Shown here piece after piece: positions 22,920-32,942 of a stretch of 64,000 nt of DNA; the stretch's first letter is position 1, and each line of letters opens with the position of its first letter. Made by a program: the position numbers and the translations under genes. The notes under the pieces are model-generated. The model ran no database searches. It worked only from the letters and a program-made list of their open reading frames with translations, and had not been told where the DNA came from. Source of the DNA: Aspidapion aeneum (taxonomy: Eukaryota; Arthropoda; Insecta; Coleoptera; Brentidae); assembly GCA_963576565.1 (NCBI GenBank), contig OY755045.1, forward strand, positions 7,499,477-7,563,476, given 5' to 3'.

Positions 22920-22963
22920 CAGGGTGTTCCCTCTCAAAAAATCGACTTTATTGTCACACCCTG
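22920..22963. mobile_element. Miniature CAGGGTGT element, 44 bp between TA sites
   Basis: CAGGGTGTTCC ... CACACCCTG between TA dinucleotides (22918-22919 and 22964-22965), immediately abutting the larger copy and sharing the TA. Confidence 0.55.
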
Positions 22964-22965
22964 TA

Positions 22966-23817
22966 CAGGGTGTCCCAAATTCGTTGTTTTTTTGTGGTGT
23001 CGGGTATTTCTAGGGGAGAAAGAAAAAAACTGAGCCCCCTTTGCGACGCTCAAATTTTAAGAGAAGCCTAAAGGTGAAAACTACATTTAGATATAGCAAG
23101 CCGTTTTTAAGCTACGGAGTGTTTTTGTCTGCATTTTGCTTTTGTGTAAATAGCTTTCTTATAGATCTTTTCTTGAAGAATTGACAGATGTAAACGGTTT
23201 TTATTTACCTCTTTTAGTTTTTAAAATATTGCATAAAGTTGTTATTTTTCTTACAGAATAACTCTAAAACTCTCTCTAAAATTTCCTTTAAAATGATGTA
23301 TCACACTCAATATTTTAATTTTTAATTTTTTTTTATTGTTTTCTTTATTTTTATTTTTTAATCACCTCTTTATTATTTTTTTATTTTTATAATTTTATAA
23401 TATTAAAATATTTTAAACCCATTAAGCAAACTAAAATATGTGGTAAAAATAAAAAAAAACAAAAATATAAAGAAATCCCACTAATCCCATCAAGAAAAAT
23501 TAATTTTATGTGATATCTCAAAAACTAAACGTGACAAATGAAATTTAATTTAACAGTTGAATTCCCCTTAAAAAAGTGTCTAAAGAATGTTTTCACAGAA
23601 ATAAAAATATTAATAAATAAACAAGTTATAGACCCCTTCCCAAAATGCAGACTTTTTAAAAACACCCCGTAGTTTAAAAACGGCTTGCTATATCAAAATG
23701 CGATTTTCACCTTTAAGCTTCTTTTGAAATTTGAGTGTCGCAAAGGTTGATCAGGTTTTTTTAGCCCCTCTAGAAATACCCGAAACTCCCCAAAAACATC
23801 GAATTTGGGACACCCTG
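22966..23817. mobile_element. Tc1/mariner-type MITE with about 190-bp TIRs (852 bp)
   Basis: Ends CAGGGTGTCCCAAATTCG and its inverse, flanked by TA at 22964-22965 and 23818-23819. Inversion-related words (CGGGTATTTCTAG, GCGACGCTCAAATTT, ATATAGCAAGCCGTTTT) extend the terminal repeats to about 190 bp. The middle is AT-rich and non-coding. Confidence 0.85.
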
Positions 23818-24205
23818 TACATGGTGACGGATAGAAAAAAAGTATGTTGGCTTTTAAAGTTCATCATCATCATAATTAACCAAAAAAAATCTACAATTTA
23901 TTATAGCCCTTTATTTTCAATGATAAAGTTGCTGAGTGCTCCGGTTATAAAAAACCACCCGGTACCTTCATAAAATCATACCTAAAAATTAGAAATGACC
24001 ATTATTTTATACCTTGAGCTTTTTATTATACGTTAAGCTCTTCGATCTCGCGCCAATCCCGGTATTCGCGCCAATAATTTAAATTAGACATTTTGACGTT
24101 GATTTTGGCGCATGCTCCTTTGATGGAATTCATCTCGGTATTTAACGACTCGTAAAAAAAAACCACTACAAGATCTGCCTGCACGAAACCCACTTTGCTC
24201 TTCTT

Positions 24206-24894
24206 CTATTTTAGTTTTATTAGAATTTTATATTATGGCATCTCACCCACAGGTGTTGGGTGAGATAGCTTTTGCTGTTTTATTAAGCTGGCCAGTGTCG
24301 TATAACAGGATATTCGGAAAACAGTACTCTTGCAAGACAAGAGTTTTCCAAGACAAGAGGATTTTTTGCAATATTTGCAATGAATTTTGTAGATTAATAG
24401 GTACCTATTACAAAATGAAAGAGCGTGTGCACTTTACATAACACTCATGTTTTAAACGGTGTTTACTCTAGAGCACAGCCATAATAATCAGCACTATAAT
24501 GTAAGTACCACGGTAGTACCCGTGATACTAAGTAGGTACCACTTGGTTCTTCTGGAGCGTGCAAATGTCGTTATCAAATTAGATTATGTGCATTTTGTAG
24601 TACCATCGATGGTACCATGTGATCACCAGCGAAGTATTCTATTAATTCCTCGCCGATTAGCACACTTGAAGTGAACTCCACGCAATATCAGAATTGATAA
24701 CAGTCTTTTGTAAATATTTCAGAAACGAAAGCTCTTACGAAGTTTTTAGTTTAACACAAATTATTTAGAAAAATGTGTTTTACTATAATTCGAAAACCAC
24801 ATATTGATTTTAGGCTAGGAACAACCGAACCGATTGTCGGTTTTCGCTATTATAAACCTATCAAATTTTAATAAATTTGTTTAACTAGATACTA
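24206..24894. other. No gene recognised
   Basis: Contains words built on GGTACC and GTACCA (24500-24620), also seen near 27130, 38700 and 42080, and a hairpin CTCACCCAC...GTTGGGTGAG at 24243-24265. No coding family recognised. Confidence 0.4.
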
Positions 24895-25156
24895 GAACTA
24901 CTATGTCGGTTTAGAACGTTTTTCTAAGTTGTCCGACGCCTATTCTCCACTTCCTTCGATGCCGACAATCATCTTCTGTCAGGTTTTTTTGACTCATTCA
25001 TCTTTGGATTGACTGTTCCATTCCAGTTTAGGACCCCCCCCCTTTTCTGCGCCCTATTGGTTTCCATTCTAGAACCTGCTTTGGTAATCTTTAGTCGTTA
25101 ATCCGCTGTACATGGCCGTACCATATCTGTTGTCTTTTTGTGATGTTATCCATTAT
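24895..25156 (-). pseudogene. LINE-B 3'-terminal fragment
   Basis: Minus-strand match to the last 260 bp of LINE-B: ACTATGTCGGTTTAGAACG at the 3' end, then QDRRRWRIGVGQ-type and LIWYGH-type coding words, ending near 25156. Heavily mutated. Confidence 0.78.
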
Positions 25157-25968
25157 TATAGGTAAATTTAGTGGGAATAAGGAGACTGTTGTTCTGGTAA
25201 ATATACGTTTTAATCCATCGGTAACGTTTCGACAATGGTTTTTGTCTTCATCAGACTAAAAAGGTTACAACTCATTAGTAAGATAATACAAAATACGGCA
25301 CATTAATACATCACCAATTAAAAATTATTATTCTTTTCCCAATAAATAACATTTAAAATGACCTTATTGACAATATATTATTTTTTTCCTAAATATTTTA
25401 ATGTTATATGTAACTGATTTTATTTATATAAAGAAATAATTATGGTTTATTTTTCTTCTTTTTTTTTAATATACATATATAAAAAAAATTTATACAAAGG
25501 TTCAAAAAATTTTGTCACTATAGTAACTGATGGGTGGCTCAATAAAATACGCACAAAGAGATCAATCAGCTATTCATATAGAAACAACAATAACAAATAA
25601 AACCTGGAGCAAGCCATATTACCATGTAGAAAATAACAACACTGTACACATTATAAACCTATGTTAAAATTTAAAACAAAATTAAAAAGGACTGTTAAAA
25701 TATTTACAATTCCGTACTCACCCTTCAGACTAGATCGTACATTGGAACAACAAAAAACAAGAATTCAAGCACATCAGGAAAACAAGCGGCATAAAATTAA
25801 AACAGGTTTAAACAGGAAAAGTTTTGTGTTCTGACAACAATGCATGTTATCAATGCATTTTAATGTACAACAACTCCAAACTAGAAAATAAGTTCCATCA
25901 CTGTCTTAATTGTATCATACTATCACACAATTTTTAACAAGGTTAACATAAGAATCCTAGCCAACTAC
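25157..25968. other. No gene; hammerhead-like core at 25225-25260 (minus)
   Basis: The minus strand has CTGATGA (25248-25254), an extra A, a 5-bp stem GACAA/TTGTC and GAAACG. As in the 21.4-kb case, an extra base precedes stem II and A replaces U16.1, so it departs from a working ribozyme. The rest is AT-rich without coding signal. Confidence 0.35.
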
Positions 25969-27010
25969 TACTATGTCGGTTTAGAACGTTTTTCTACGTT
26001 GTCCGACGCCTATTCTCCACCTCCTTCGATCCTGACAGTCATCTTCCGTCAGGTATTTTTGACTCATTGATTTTTGGATTGACTCTTTTTCTGCGCCCTA
26101 TTGGTTGCCATTCTAGGACTGCTTTGGTAATCTTTCGTCGCTCATCCGTTGTACATGGCCGTACCATATCAGTTGTCTTTTAGTGATGTCATCCATTATG
26201 CTTCCCTCGATTCCCATTCTTTCTTTTATGATCTCATTTCTTATATGATCTGTTCTAGATATTCTCATTGATCTTCTTATTGCATCCATTTCGACACTTT
26301 CCATTTTTGCTTTGTATTTTTCTGTTACGCGACAAGTCTCTATTCCATACAACAGCGTGCTTTTCACCATTATTTCATATATGTTCTGCTCCATAAAATA
26401 CAGTTCAGACAACCAATAACCTTTTTTGCTTTTATTATTATACCCAAGTATACATATTCATTACATGGAGATATTGTTTGTCCATCTTCTAGTTCTAATT
26501 CACTTGATTCGTTTCCAATACATAAGTACTGGGTCTTGTCCACTTTCACTGTTAACACCCACTTTTAATATTCTTCCGTTACCTTTCTCATCATATACTC
26601 CATGTCTTCTTTATCATTAGCTACAATTACTTGGTCGTCAGCTTGCTCTTCTTCTTCTTCTTGTTCATGAAAATCATTCTCTATTAGATCTCTAAGAATC
26701 CTACCGTACAATCTACTTAGAGAACTGGTTACTGAAAGTCCTATGTAATTGTTGCAATCCAGCTTGTTTCCTTTTTTATGTATTGAGGATATAAATGCAA
26801 TTTTCCAATCATCAGGTACTGGATGTCCGTTTATGCATTGATTGATAATATATGTGAGATTTTCGAGTAGTTTCTCTGATCCATATTTGAGCATTTCAGC
26901 ATATATTTCTAATATTCCTAGCCTAGTACTTTTATTCTGATAGCAGTACCCAACTCCTACCGTAGTGGATAAAGTAGTACTATAAATTTGACAGGCGTGA
27001 ACTATAGATC
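25969..27010 (-). pseudogene. LINE-B copy with in-frame deletion across the reverse transcriptase
   Basis: The minus strand encodes EIYAEMLKYGSEKLLENLTY, then VPDDWKIAFISSIHKKGNKL and SRLYGRILRDLIENDF, the N-terminal reverse transcriptase blocks, then EEEEEQ joined directly to ADDQVIVANDKEDMEYMMRK. The segment between EEEQ and FADDQ seen in other LINEs is missing, keeping the frame. Beyond it come LCIGNESSELELEDGQTISP, a second deletion, then KSTLLYGIETCRVTEKYKAK and RQLIWYGHVQRMSDERLPKQ, ending at the CGACATAGTAG tail. It cannot make an active enzyme. Confidence 0.85.
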
Positions 27011-27408
27011 TCAGCAGGCCGATTTCGTATTCCACCCTCTCTCTGAAAAGGAAAAAAAAACAAAAGAAGATCATCTTGGTCGAATATGCGATGAGCTCGC
27101 GCGTGCACGGTCGTGTCTTGGATAATGCATACATCGAGGTACCCACGGTGGGTACTAAAAAAGGTACCACTTCCTGTTGTTTCAGGAAATATAATATTTT
27201 GCCTACGAAAATTAGAGATAGTTGTGTGATTTTATACCCTAAAAACCGTAATTGTCGTTTTCCAGATCCTTAAATCAAAGTGAGTAGTTTTTTCACATCT
27301 AGAAGGCCCGACAATTCCACAACTCAGTACTTTTGTTTGTTAGGTTCTTAATTTCTCTAATTTTCAAAGCTTGGCTATCGCTATAACAATGCGGAAAACC
27401 CTAACACC
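27011..27408. other. No gene recognised
   Basis: Short non-coding stretch with GGTACC words near 27139 and 27163. No family recognised. Confidence 0.4.
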
Positions 27409-27621
27409 ATGGGCGCACCCAGGGCGGGTGCCGGGGCCCAGGCCCCCCCCAAGCCCAAGATTTTTTAAAATATTTTCCACATATTTCATGAATAAAAAGA
27501 TAAAATAGTATAAAATACTACATAATGAGGTCTCGGCCCCCCCCTCAAAGAGATCTCGCCCCCCACCAGAGAGGTCTCGCCACCCCCCCCCCCCCAAGAC
27601 ATATTCCTGGGTGCGCCACTG
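27409..27621. mobile_element. hAT-type MITE, family GGCGCACCCAGG, reference copy (213 bp)
   Basis: Left end ATGGGCGCACCCAGGG, right end inverted CAGTGGCGCACCCAGGAATA. Perfect 8-bp duplication CTAACACC at 27401-27408 and 27622-27629, the hallmark of hAT insertion. Inside are C-rich blocks with a run of 14 C near 27580. Related copies: 5879, 31290, a fragment at 5051, and a composite in 44805-45102. Confidence 0.92.
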
Positions 27622-27629
27622 CTAACACC

Positions 27630-28818
27630 AGTAGTTACTACCTTAAGACTTAGCATTGTAGACCGAGTTTAAGTATCAAGTCTATAGACTTGATACCGAC
27701 CGGTTTAAGTGTATTTTTTTAATACTTACAGGTCAAGTAACTGCAAAGATTTGGTTCATGAATGATAGTAAGCATTTCTCAGTGAGTTTTATCTCATATA
27801 AATTCAAATTAGCTTTAGAAATAAAGAAAAACCACATAAAAATTTTGTAACGAAATGTAATTTTTTGGAAATTTAGTCCGTGCAGTCGTAGGATTCCCGC
27901 TAAATATAGTCTCAAATTGTAGTACCACCCCTGAGGGGTGGTTTAAAGTTCGAAAAACATTAGACACACCTCTCATTTATTTAAATGCCTATAAAAGGTG
28001 CGCCACTGATGTAAGGGGGACGTGTTATACATCGTTAGAGAGGACTTCTCATCAGCCCCAATAATTGTTCCTTAGTTGTTTTTGCCAAGTTAAAAGTCTG
28101 CAAATAATTAAGAAAATACTGTAAGAGAGCACTTTTGAGGCGGGTGAGGGGGGATGCGCCCCACCACCACTTTAAAGAAGGTTAACTAGTTAAAGTCAGT
28201 TTTAAGTTATCACTAACCAAATATAATTTTTTACTCACTCTCATTATTATTTACTGAGTTACAAAAATGAATGTTCAATATTTTTGTTTGATTTAAGGAT
28301 TTCTACAAACACATTTATTTTTATTTCAAGGCTGCATTTAAAAAATATATGTCTAGCTTAATAAGTATTTAACTGTATACAATGGGCTTTTAACAAAAAT
28401 AATATTTTGAGAAAAAAATAGTGTGAAGGATAAAAATACCACAAAAAAATTAAAAAAAGTATTTAAAAATGTTTTCCCTTTTTCCGTACGCTAATGAAAT
28501 GTTCACCACTGTCGTCACAGGTCACTAAGGTACATCGTTAAAAAGGAAATTGTATCCGCTTGAAAAATGATCTGTAGAAGATTTTTGGAAAAGTTAACTG
28601 TTTTCGAGTTATTAGCAAAAAACTATCAAAAAGCACGTTTAAGGGGGGAACCACCTCCTGCCAGGGTTGAGGGAGGGGTGTTTCCCTATCATAAAATGTT
28701 CGGGCGAGTCTTATGTCTGTCCATATCAAGTGTGTTGCTTCTCTCATTAAACGCAGTATCGGACCCCAAAGGGCTTGAACTAATAAACCTTTTACATATT
28801 CGTGTGCGGTAATAGTTA
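27630..28818. other. No gene recognised; 24-bp palindrome at 27673-27696
   Basis: GTATCAAGTCTA followed directly by its complement TAGACTTGATAC is a perfect palindrome. The rest is AT-rich; a G-rich spot near 28140 and CGCCACTG near 28001 suggest old MITE ends. Confidence 0.5.
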
Positions 28819-30749
28819 TTTACCTAACTAGTGCGGAAAGTGATAATTTTACGCACGCGACGGCAGTTGCCCGAACGACGCTTTGCGGAGTTCGGGCACG
28901 CCGTCAAGGGCGGAAAAGGCACTTTCCGCAAGAGTTAGGTACAAAATTTTTCCTAGTTGCATAAAAAGCTTGGTTTTACATTTTAATATATTTGGTATTT
29001 TTTACATTAAAACAGCAAAAAACAAATTCTGTTTTCATTTTTAATTTAATTGAGTTTATAAATGGGTCAATAAGTCTAATTAGGCCTCATTTTTAATTTA
29101 ATTGAGTTTATAAATGGGTCAATAAGTCTAATTATGCCTAAAATTCACGGCGTGCGGAACTTTCAACTTTCCGCACGCAAATGCGTGCGTAAAAGTGCAC
29201 TTTTTCGCACGCAAGTAGGAAATAGTAGTTTATCTAACTAGTGCGGAAAGTGCCTCTTTTCCGCACGCGATTGCAGATGGCCAAACGACGCGATAGCGGA
29301 GTTTGGCCATCAATCAAAAATTCAAAAGACGCTTGTATCTGCAAAATTGGCTTTGTTTTGACTGTTTGTTTGTACTTTGTTGCTATGGTGATTTAAAATG
29401 CCAAATCTAAAACCACTAGTGTTCATTGTTGTTTGACATTGACAATGACGATATTTATACCGGGGAGGTTTAAAACTTATAATTTGAACCTATTTTACTG
29501 AAAACTTTATTTTATCGAAAATATTGAAAATATAGCAGAATTTTAGTCAATTTGAATATTTTTAGGATATTTCGTGTGCTAGGAAAGATACAAATGTATT
29601 TTGAACGGTCTAAATGTTATAGAACACTTCAAAATCGTAACAAATTTACTTTTCCGCACTAGTGCGGAAAAAATATTTTTCCGCACTAGTGCGGAAAAGT
29701 GGCACTTTCCACACTAAAATGCGTGCGGAAAAGTGGACTTTTCCGCACGCTTATAGAAAAAATAATTACCTTACCGCACACTGTGCTATTTGTTTACATT
29801 TCAATTCAATCGAATTTGACATGCTTATTTATAAATTACATTCAATTTTTTGAAAAAAAAGGTACTCATAGGTAAAATATTGTACCTAACACATGCGGAA
29901 AGTGTCTTTACCACCCTTGACGGCTTGACCGAACTCCGCTTCGCGTCGTTCGGACAACTGCCGTCGCGTACGGTAAAGTATTACTTTTTGCATTTGTTAG
30001 GTAAATAACTATTTCGCTTTTTGAAAACCTGACAATACCAATACTCTAACTCTTTTATTAGTTATTTATACAACAAGGTTTGAAAACTTTGCACACGATT
30101 GAGGCAGTTTGGTAGACCGAGCCGAAGACGAGGTCTACAAGTCGAGGGAGTATGCAAAGAGGTTTTCAAACGAGTTTTTTACAATATTTTTTACTGCTAA
30201 TAAAGAAAGAAAAATCAAATTTTAATTTAACTTGTTTTTATTTCCGCCATTTTTACAACAAAACTTTAAAAAATTCAACAATTTTTTGACGTATCCAATC
30301 AACAAAACATACGAGCAGTGACGGTTGCTACGGAAATAAGCCAACTTATATTGATGAGTGACAACAACAAAAATCACAATGACGGGAGACCCGTATGCAG
30401 AAATGACATAGGCGTGCGCAAAAATGATATACGCGTGTGCAAAATGTCATTTTCAGATCGTGTTTTCCGTGCGCAAAACCCCCTTTTACAAGACAGTCGT
30501 ATAAAAAGTTACTTTACCGCACGCGCACCACTTGGAAACCTTAGCAATGCATCAATAAGACAGCTTCAATATTTGTTTACATTTCAATTCCATCGAATTT
30601 GACATGCTTATTTATAAATTACATTCAATTTTTTGAAAAAAAGGTAAAATATTGTACCTAACACATGCGGAAAGTGTCTTTACCACCCTTGACGGCTTGA
30701 CGGCCAACTGCCGATGCGGTAAAGTATCACTTTCCGCATTTGTTAGGTA
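28819..30749. repeat. Cluster of palindromic TACCTAAC...GTTAGGTA elements
   Basis: At least three complete units, 28819-28941, 29883-30003 and 30655-30749, start TACCTAACNNNTGCGGAAAGTG and end in the inverse. Two have a second inner stem built on GACGGC...GCCGTC around CCGAAC/GTTCGG words; the 30655 unit has a shortened form. Partial units lie at 29147-29215, 29230-29312 and 29650-29755 (repeated CCGCACTAGTGCGG). Flanking sequence at about 29785-30060 is repeated at 30563-30800, so one unit was duplicated with its surroundings. No protein is encoded. Confidence 0.75.
29036..29139. repeat. 52-bp direct tandem duplication
   Basis: Two copies, 29036-29087 and 29088-29139, starting CATTTTTAATTTAATTGAG, with a single difference (AGGCCT versus ATGCCT). 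Confidence 0.9.
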
Positions 30750-30829
30750 ACTATTTCGCTTTTTGAAAACCTCACAATACCAATATTCTAACTCTTCTAA
30801 AATATTATTATTTAACGCTAGTGACATTT

Positions 30830-31204
30830 ATAAAATAAAACACCGAAAATTTCGCAAATAATTTTCACACGATCTATACTAACACTGACACCACCATCAT
30901 TCGCGGCTATTTGTGATCCTTTGTAATCAACATTATCGTTCGCCGCCATCTTGTTATCACAAAAAGAAATCGCCGTCTACAATGATCGGGTTGCCACATT
31001 AGCCGAGCTTCTTTTGATATCGATATTATATCGATGTTATATTAAGACGCCCGATACGAAGCGATAAGCGATCTATTTGTATCGATTTATCGATATAATC
31101 ATCGGCGAAAAGGTGAAAAAAGGCGGATAATGGGTCTTGTGTAAATTATATTAAATACTGATCATATCTTTATCTAATTCTTTTTTGTTTTTCGGTTCTT
31201 AGAA
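30830..31204. other. Non-coding; ATCGATA-rich palindromic words
   Basis: Between 31015 and 31105 the words TATCGAT, ATATCGAT and ATCGATA recur in both orientations, similar to DREF/BEAF-type sites in insects. The function is unproven. Confidence 0.3.
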
Positions 31205-32577
31205 TAAAATATTTTAAAGACGTGGAGGCAGAAGAACAAGCCGGTTTCAGAGCGGGTAGATCGACTTCTGATCATCTCTTTTGTATAACATGGGTGCACC
31301 CAGGGGGGGGGGCGGGGCCCGGGCCCCCCCAAGCCTAAGATTTTTGTATATATTTTTCACATATTTCATGAATAAACACAAAAAATAGCATGAAATACGA
31401 CATCATAAGGCCTCGGGCCCCCCCCAAGACATATTCCTGGGTGCGCTACTGTGTATAACCCAAGTTATTGCTGCTGCATCTGCTTTACGTCGATTTGCAG
31501 ATGGCATATGATAGTATACCACTAAATCTACTTTGGAAAGCATTGGAAAACACAAACATAAGCGTACAACTAATTAAGGCCATCAAAGAGTTAGACCGCA
31601 ATAGTAAGGCAAAAGTTAAAATAAAAGCAAAACTAACCAAAGGCTTTCAAGTAAATAAATGTCTTAAACAAGGTTGCTGTATCTCGCCTACACTCTTCAA
31701 GATATACTTGGAACAAGTCCTTAAAGTATGGAAGAGAAAATGCCAAAACATGGGAATTCCGTTAGCCGAAACCACCTTGTATACTTTATGTTTCGCCGAT
31801 GATCAGTTAGTAGCGGCTCAGGATTATGACTCACTTGGAAAATATGACACGAAAACTAATAGAAGAGTAGAATAAGTGGGGACTAGAGGTTAATCTCAAT
31901 AAGACAGAGTATATGTGTATCGGTGGCATGAAACAGAATTTAATCTTAAATACCGAGCAGCGAATTCAGTCCTATGATGGGTATAAATACTTAGGTCTAA
32001 AAATTATAGCTGAGGGAAAACTAGACAAAGCTATAAAAGATCGAAACGTACAAGGAAGAAAAGCAATAACTTTATTAAATGGAATAATTTGGGATCAAAG
32101 TATATCAAAACATAACAAAAAGCTTATATATAACACCATTGTAAAAAGTATATTTACTATTACATACGGCTCAGAAGTATGACCAATCAAGTATAGAACA
32201 GAAAAAATGTTTTCCGCTACGGAGATGGACTATTGGAGAAGAGCAGCAGGGAAATCAAAAAGAGGAAGATGTACAAATCAAAGAATAAGAGAAAGTATGA
32301 CAGTGGGTGAACGTACTTTAGTGGATGATATAAGAACAAAACAACTGGTGTGGTACGAACATCTACAAAGAATGAATGATGCAAGACTACCTAAACCAAT
32401 ACTACAATGGAAACCAACTGGCCGAAGAAAACGAGGACGGCCAAGGAGAAGCTGGAGAGAAAGAATAGACAGTGAAATAAGAATAAGAGGCCTAGATGAT
32501 GAATTATGGGCAAACAGAAACGAGTGGAGATTGGGTATCGGAAGACGTAGAACGTTGTGAAACCGATAAATATATAT
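31205..32577 (+). pseudogene. LINE-A with reverse transcriptase, 5'-truncated
   Basis: Starts inside the reverse transcriptase with EEQAGFRAGRSTSDHLFCIT, interrupted at 31290-31451 by a MITE. It continues LLYVDLQMAYDSIPLNLLWK, NKCLKQGCCISPTLFKIYLE and YTLCFADDQLVAAQDYDSLG; FADDQ carries the catalytic Asp pair. After a stop come YKYLGLKIIAEGKLDKAIKD, YWRRAAGKSKRGRCTNQRIR, TKQLVWYEHLQRMNDARLPK and GRRKRGRPRRSWRERIDSEI, with the end at about 32557 (stop after GIGRRRTL). Length from the truncation is about half a full LINE ORF. Several stops make it dead. The 3' end is ACCGATAAATATATATAG; AGAATA words on both sides may be the target duplication. Confidence 0.88.
31290..31451. mobile_element. hAT-type MITE, family GGCGCACCCAGG, inside LINE-A
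   Basis: 162 bp between perfect copies of TGTATAAC (31282-31289, 31452-31459). It interrupts the LINE-A reverse transcriptase after the SDHLFCIT words. Confidence 0.93.
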
Positions 32578-32942
32578 AGAATATTTTTATATTCTATCCT
32601 ATATAAATAGGAACACCGTGTCCTCCTTTTTTCTCCTCTTAAATTTCTCGAAACATATCAAAGTTTCCCTTTAGTTTTTGTTATTGCTTTTGACTATTTT
32701 TATATTTTAAATATTATATTTATACAGAACCTTCTGAAATTAGACGTCATAATTTTCACCACATATTCTCCAAAAAAGAGATAAAATTTTATATAAAACG
32801 AGGGTCCAAAATTGCTTCGTTTCGGTGATGAAGGGTGTTAAAGTTAAATAATTGAAATCGCATTTTTTAAATATTATGAACAGTTTTAACCGCATTATTC
32901 TCAAAATTGGTACCGAAGGTTTTTTAAAATGCGAAACCCGAA
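32578..32942. other. No gene recognised
   Basis: AT-rich lead-in to the satellite array. Confidence 0.45.

Larger units (their letters stand above)
22448..24153. mobile_element. 1706-bp element with perfect 30-bp terminal inverted repeats
   Basis: Positions 22448-22477 are the exact reverse complement of 24124-24153; the outermost bases are ACGAGTCGTTAAATACC. Runs of 8 and 9 A flank the two ends and could be the target duplication. It interrupts the LINE-B reverse transcriptase. It contains a short zinc-finger-like open frame and a nested TIR element. Superfamily not assigned. Confidence 0.85.
21938..24205 (-). pseudogene. LINE-B reverse transcriptase fragment split by a 1.7-kb insertion
   Basis: At 24160-24205 the minus strand encodes EEEQSGFRAGRSCSG, a reverse transcriptase motif. 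The frame resumes at about 22435 with VIEKRS, THVTFVDLQKAY, then TKGLRQGFCISPTLFKIYI and YTVQFADDQVIVAHYKEDME. The FADDQ motif holds the catalytic aspartates. Stops and frameshifts are present between blocks. Everything from 22448 to 24153 belongs to a separate TIR element. The N-terminal endonuclease and the C-terminus are missing. Confidence 0.8.

Noticed and set aside
28040..28060. Hammerhead-like CTGATGA on the minus strand
   Set aside because: No GAAA at a suitable distance and no stem II.
31005..31110. Promoter of a host gene (ATCGATA cluster)
   Set aside because: No coding exon follows on either strand; the words alone are not enough.
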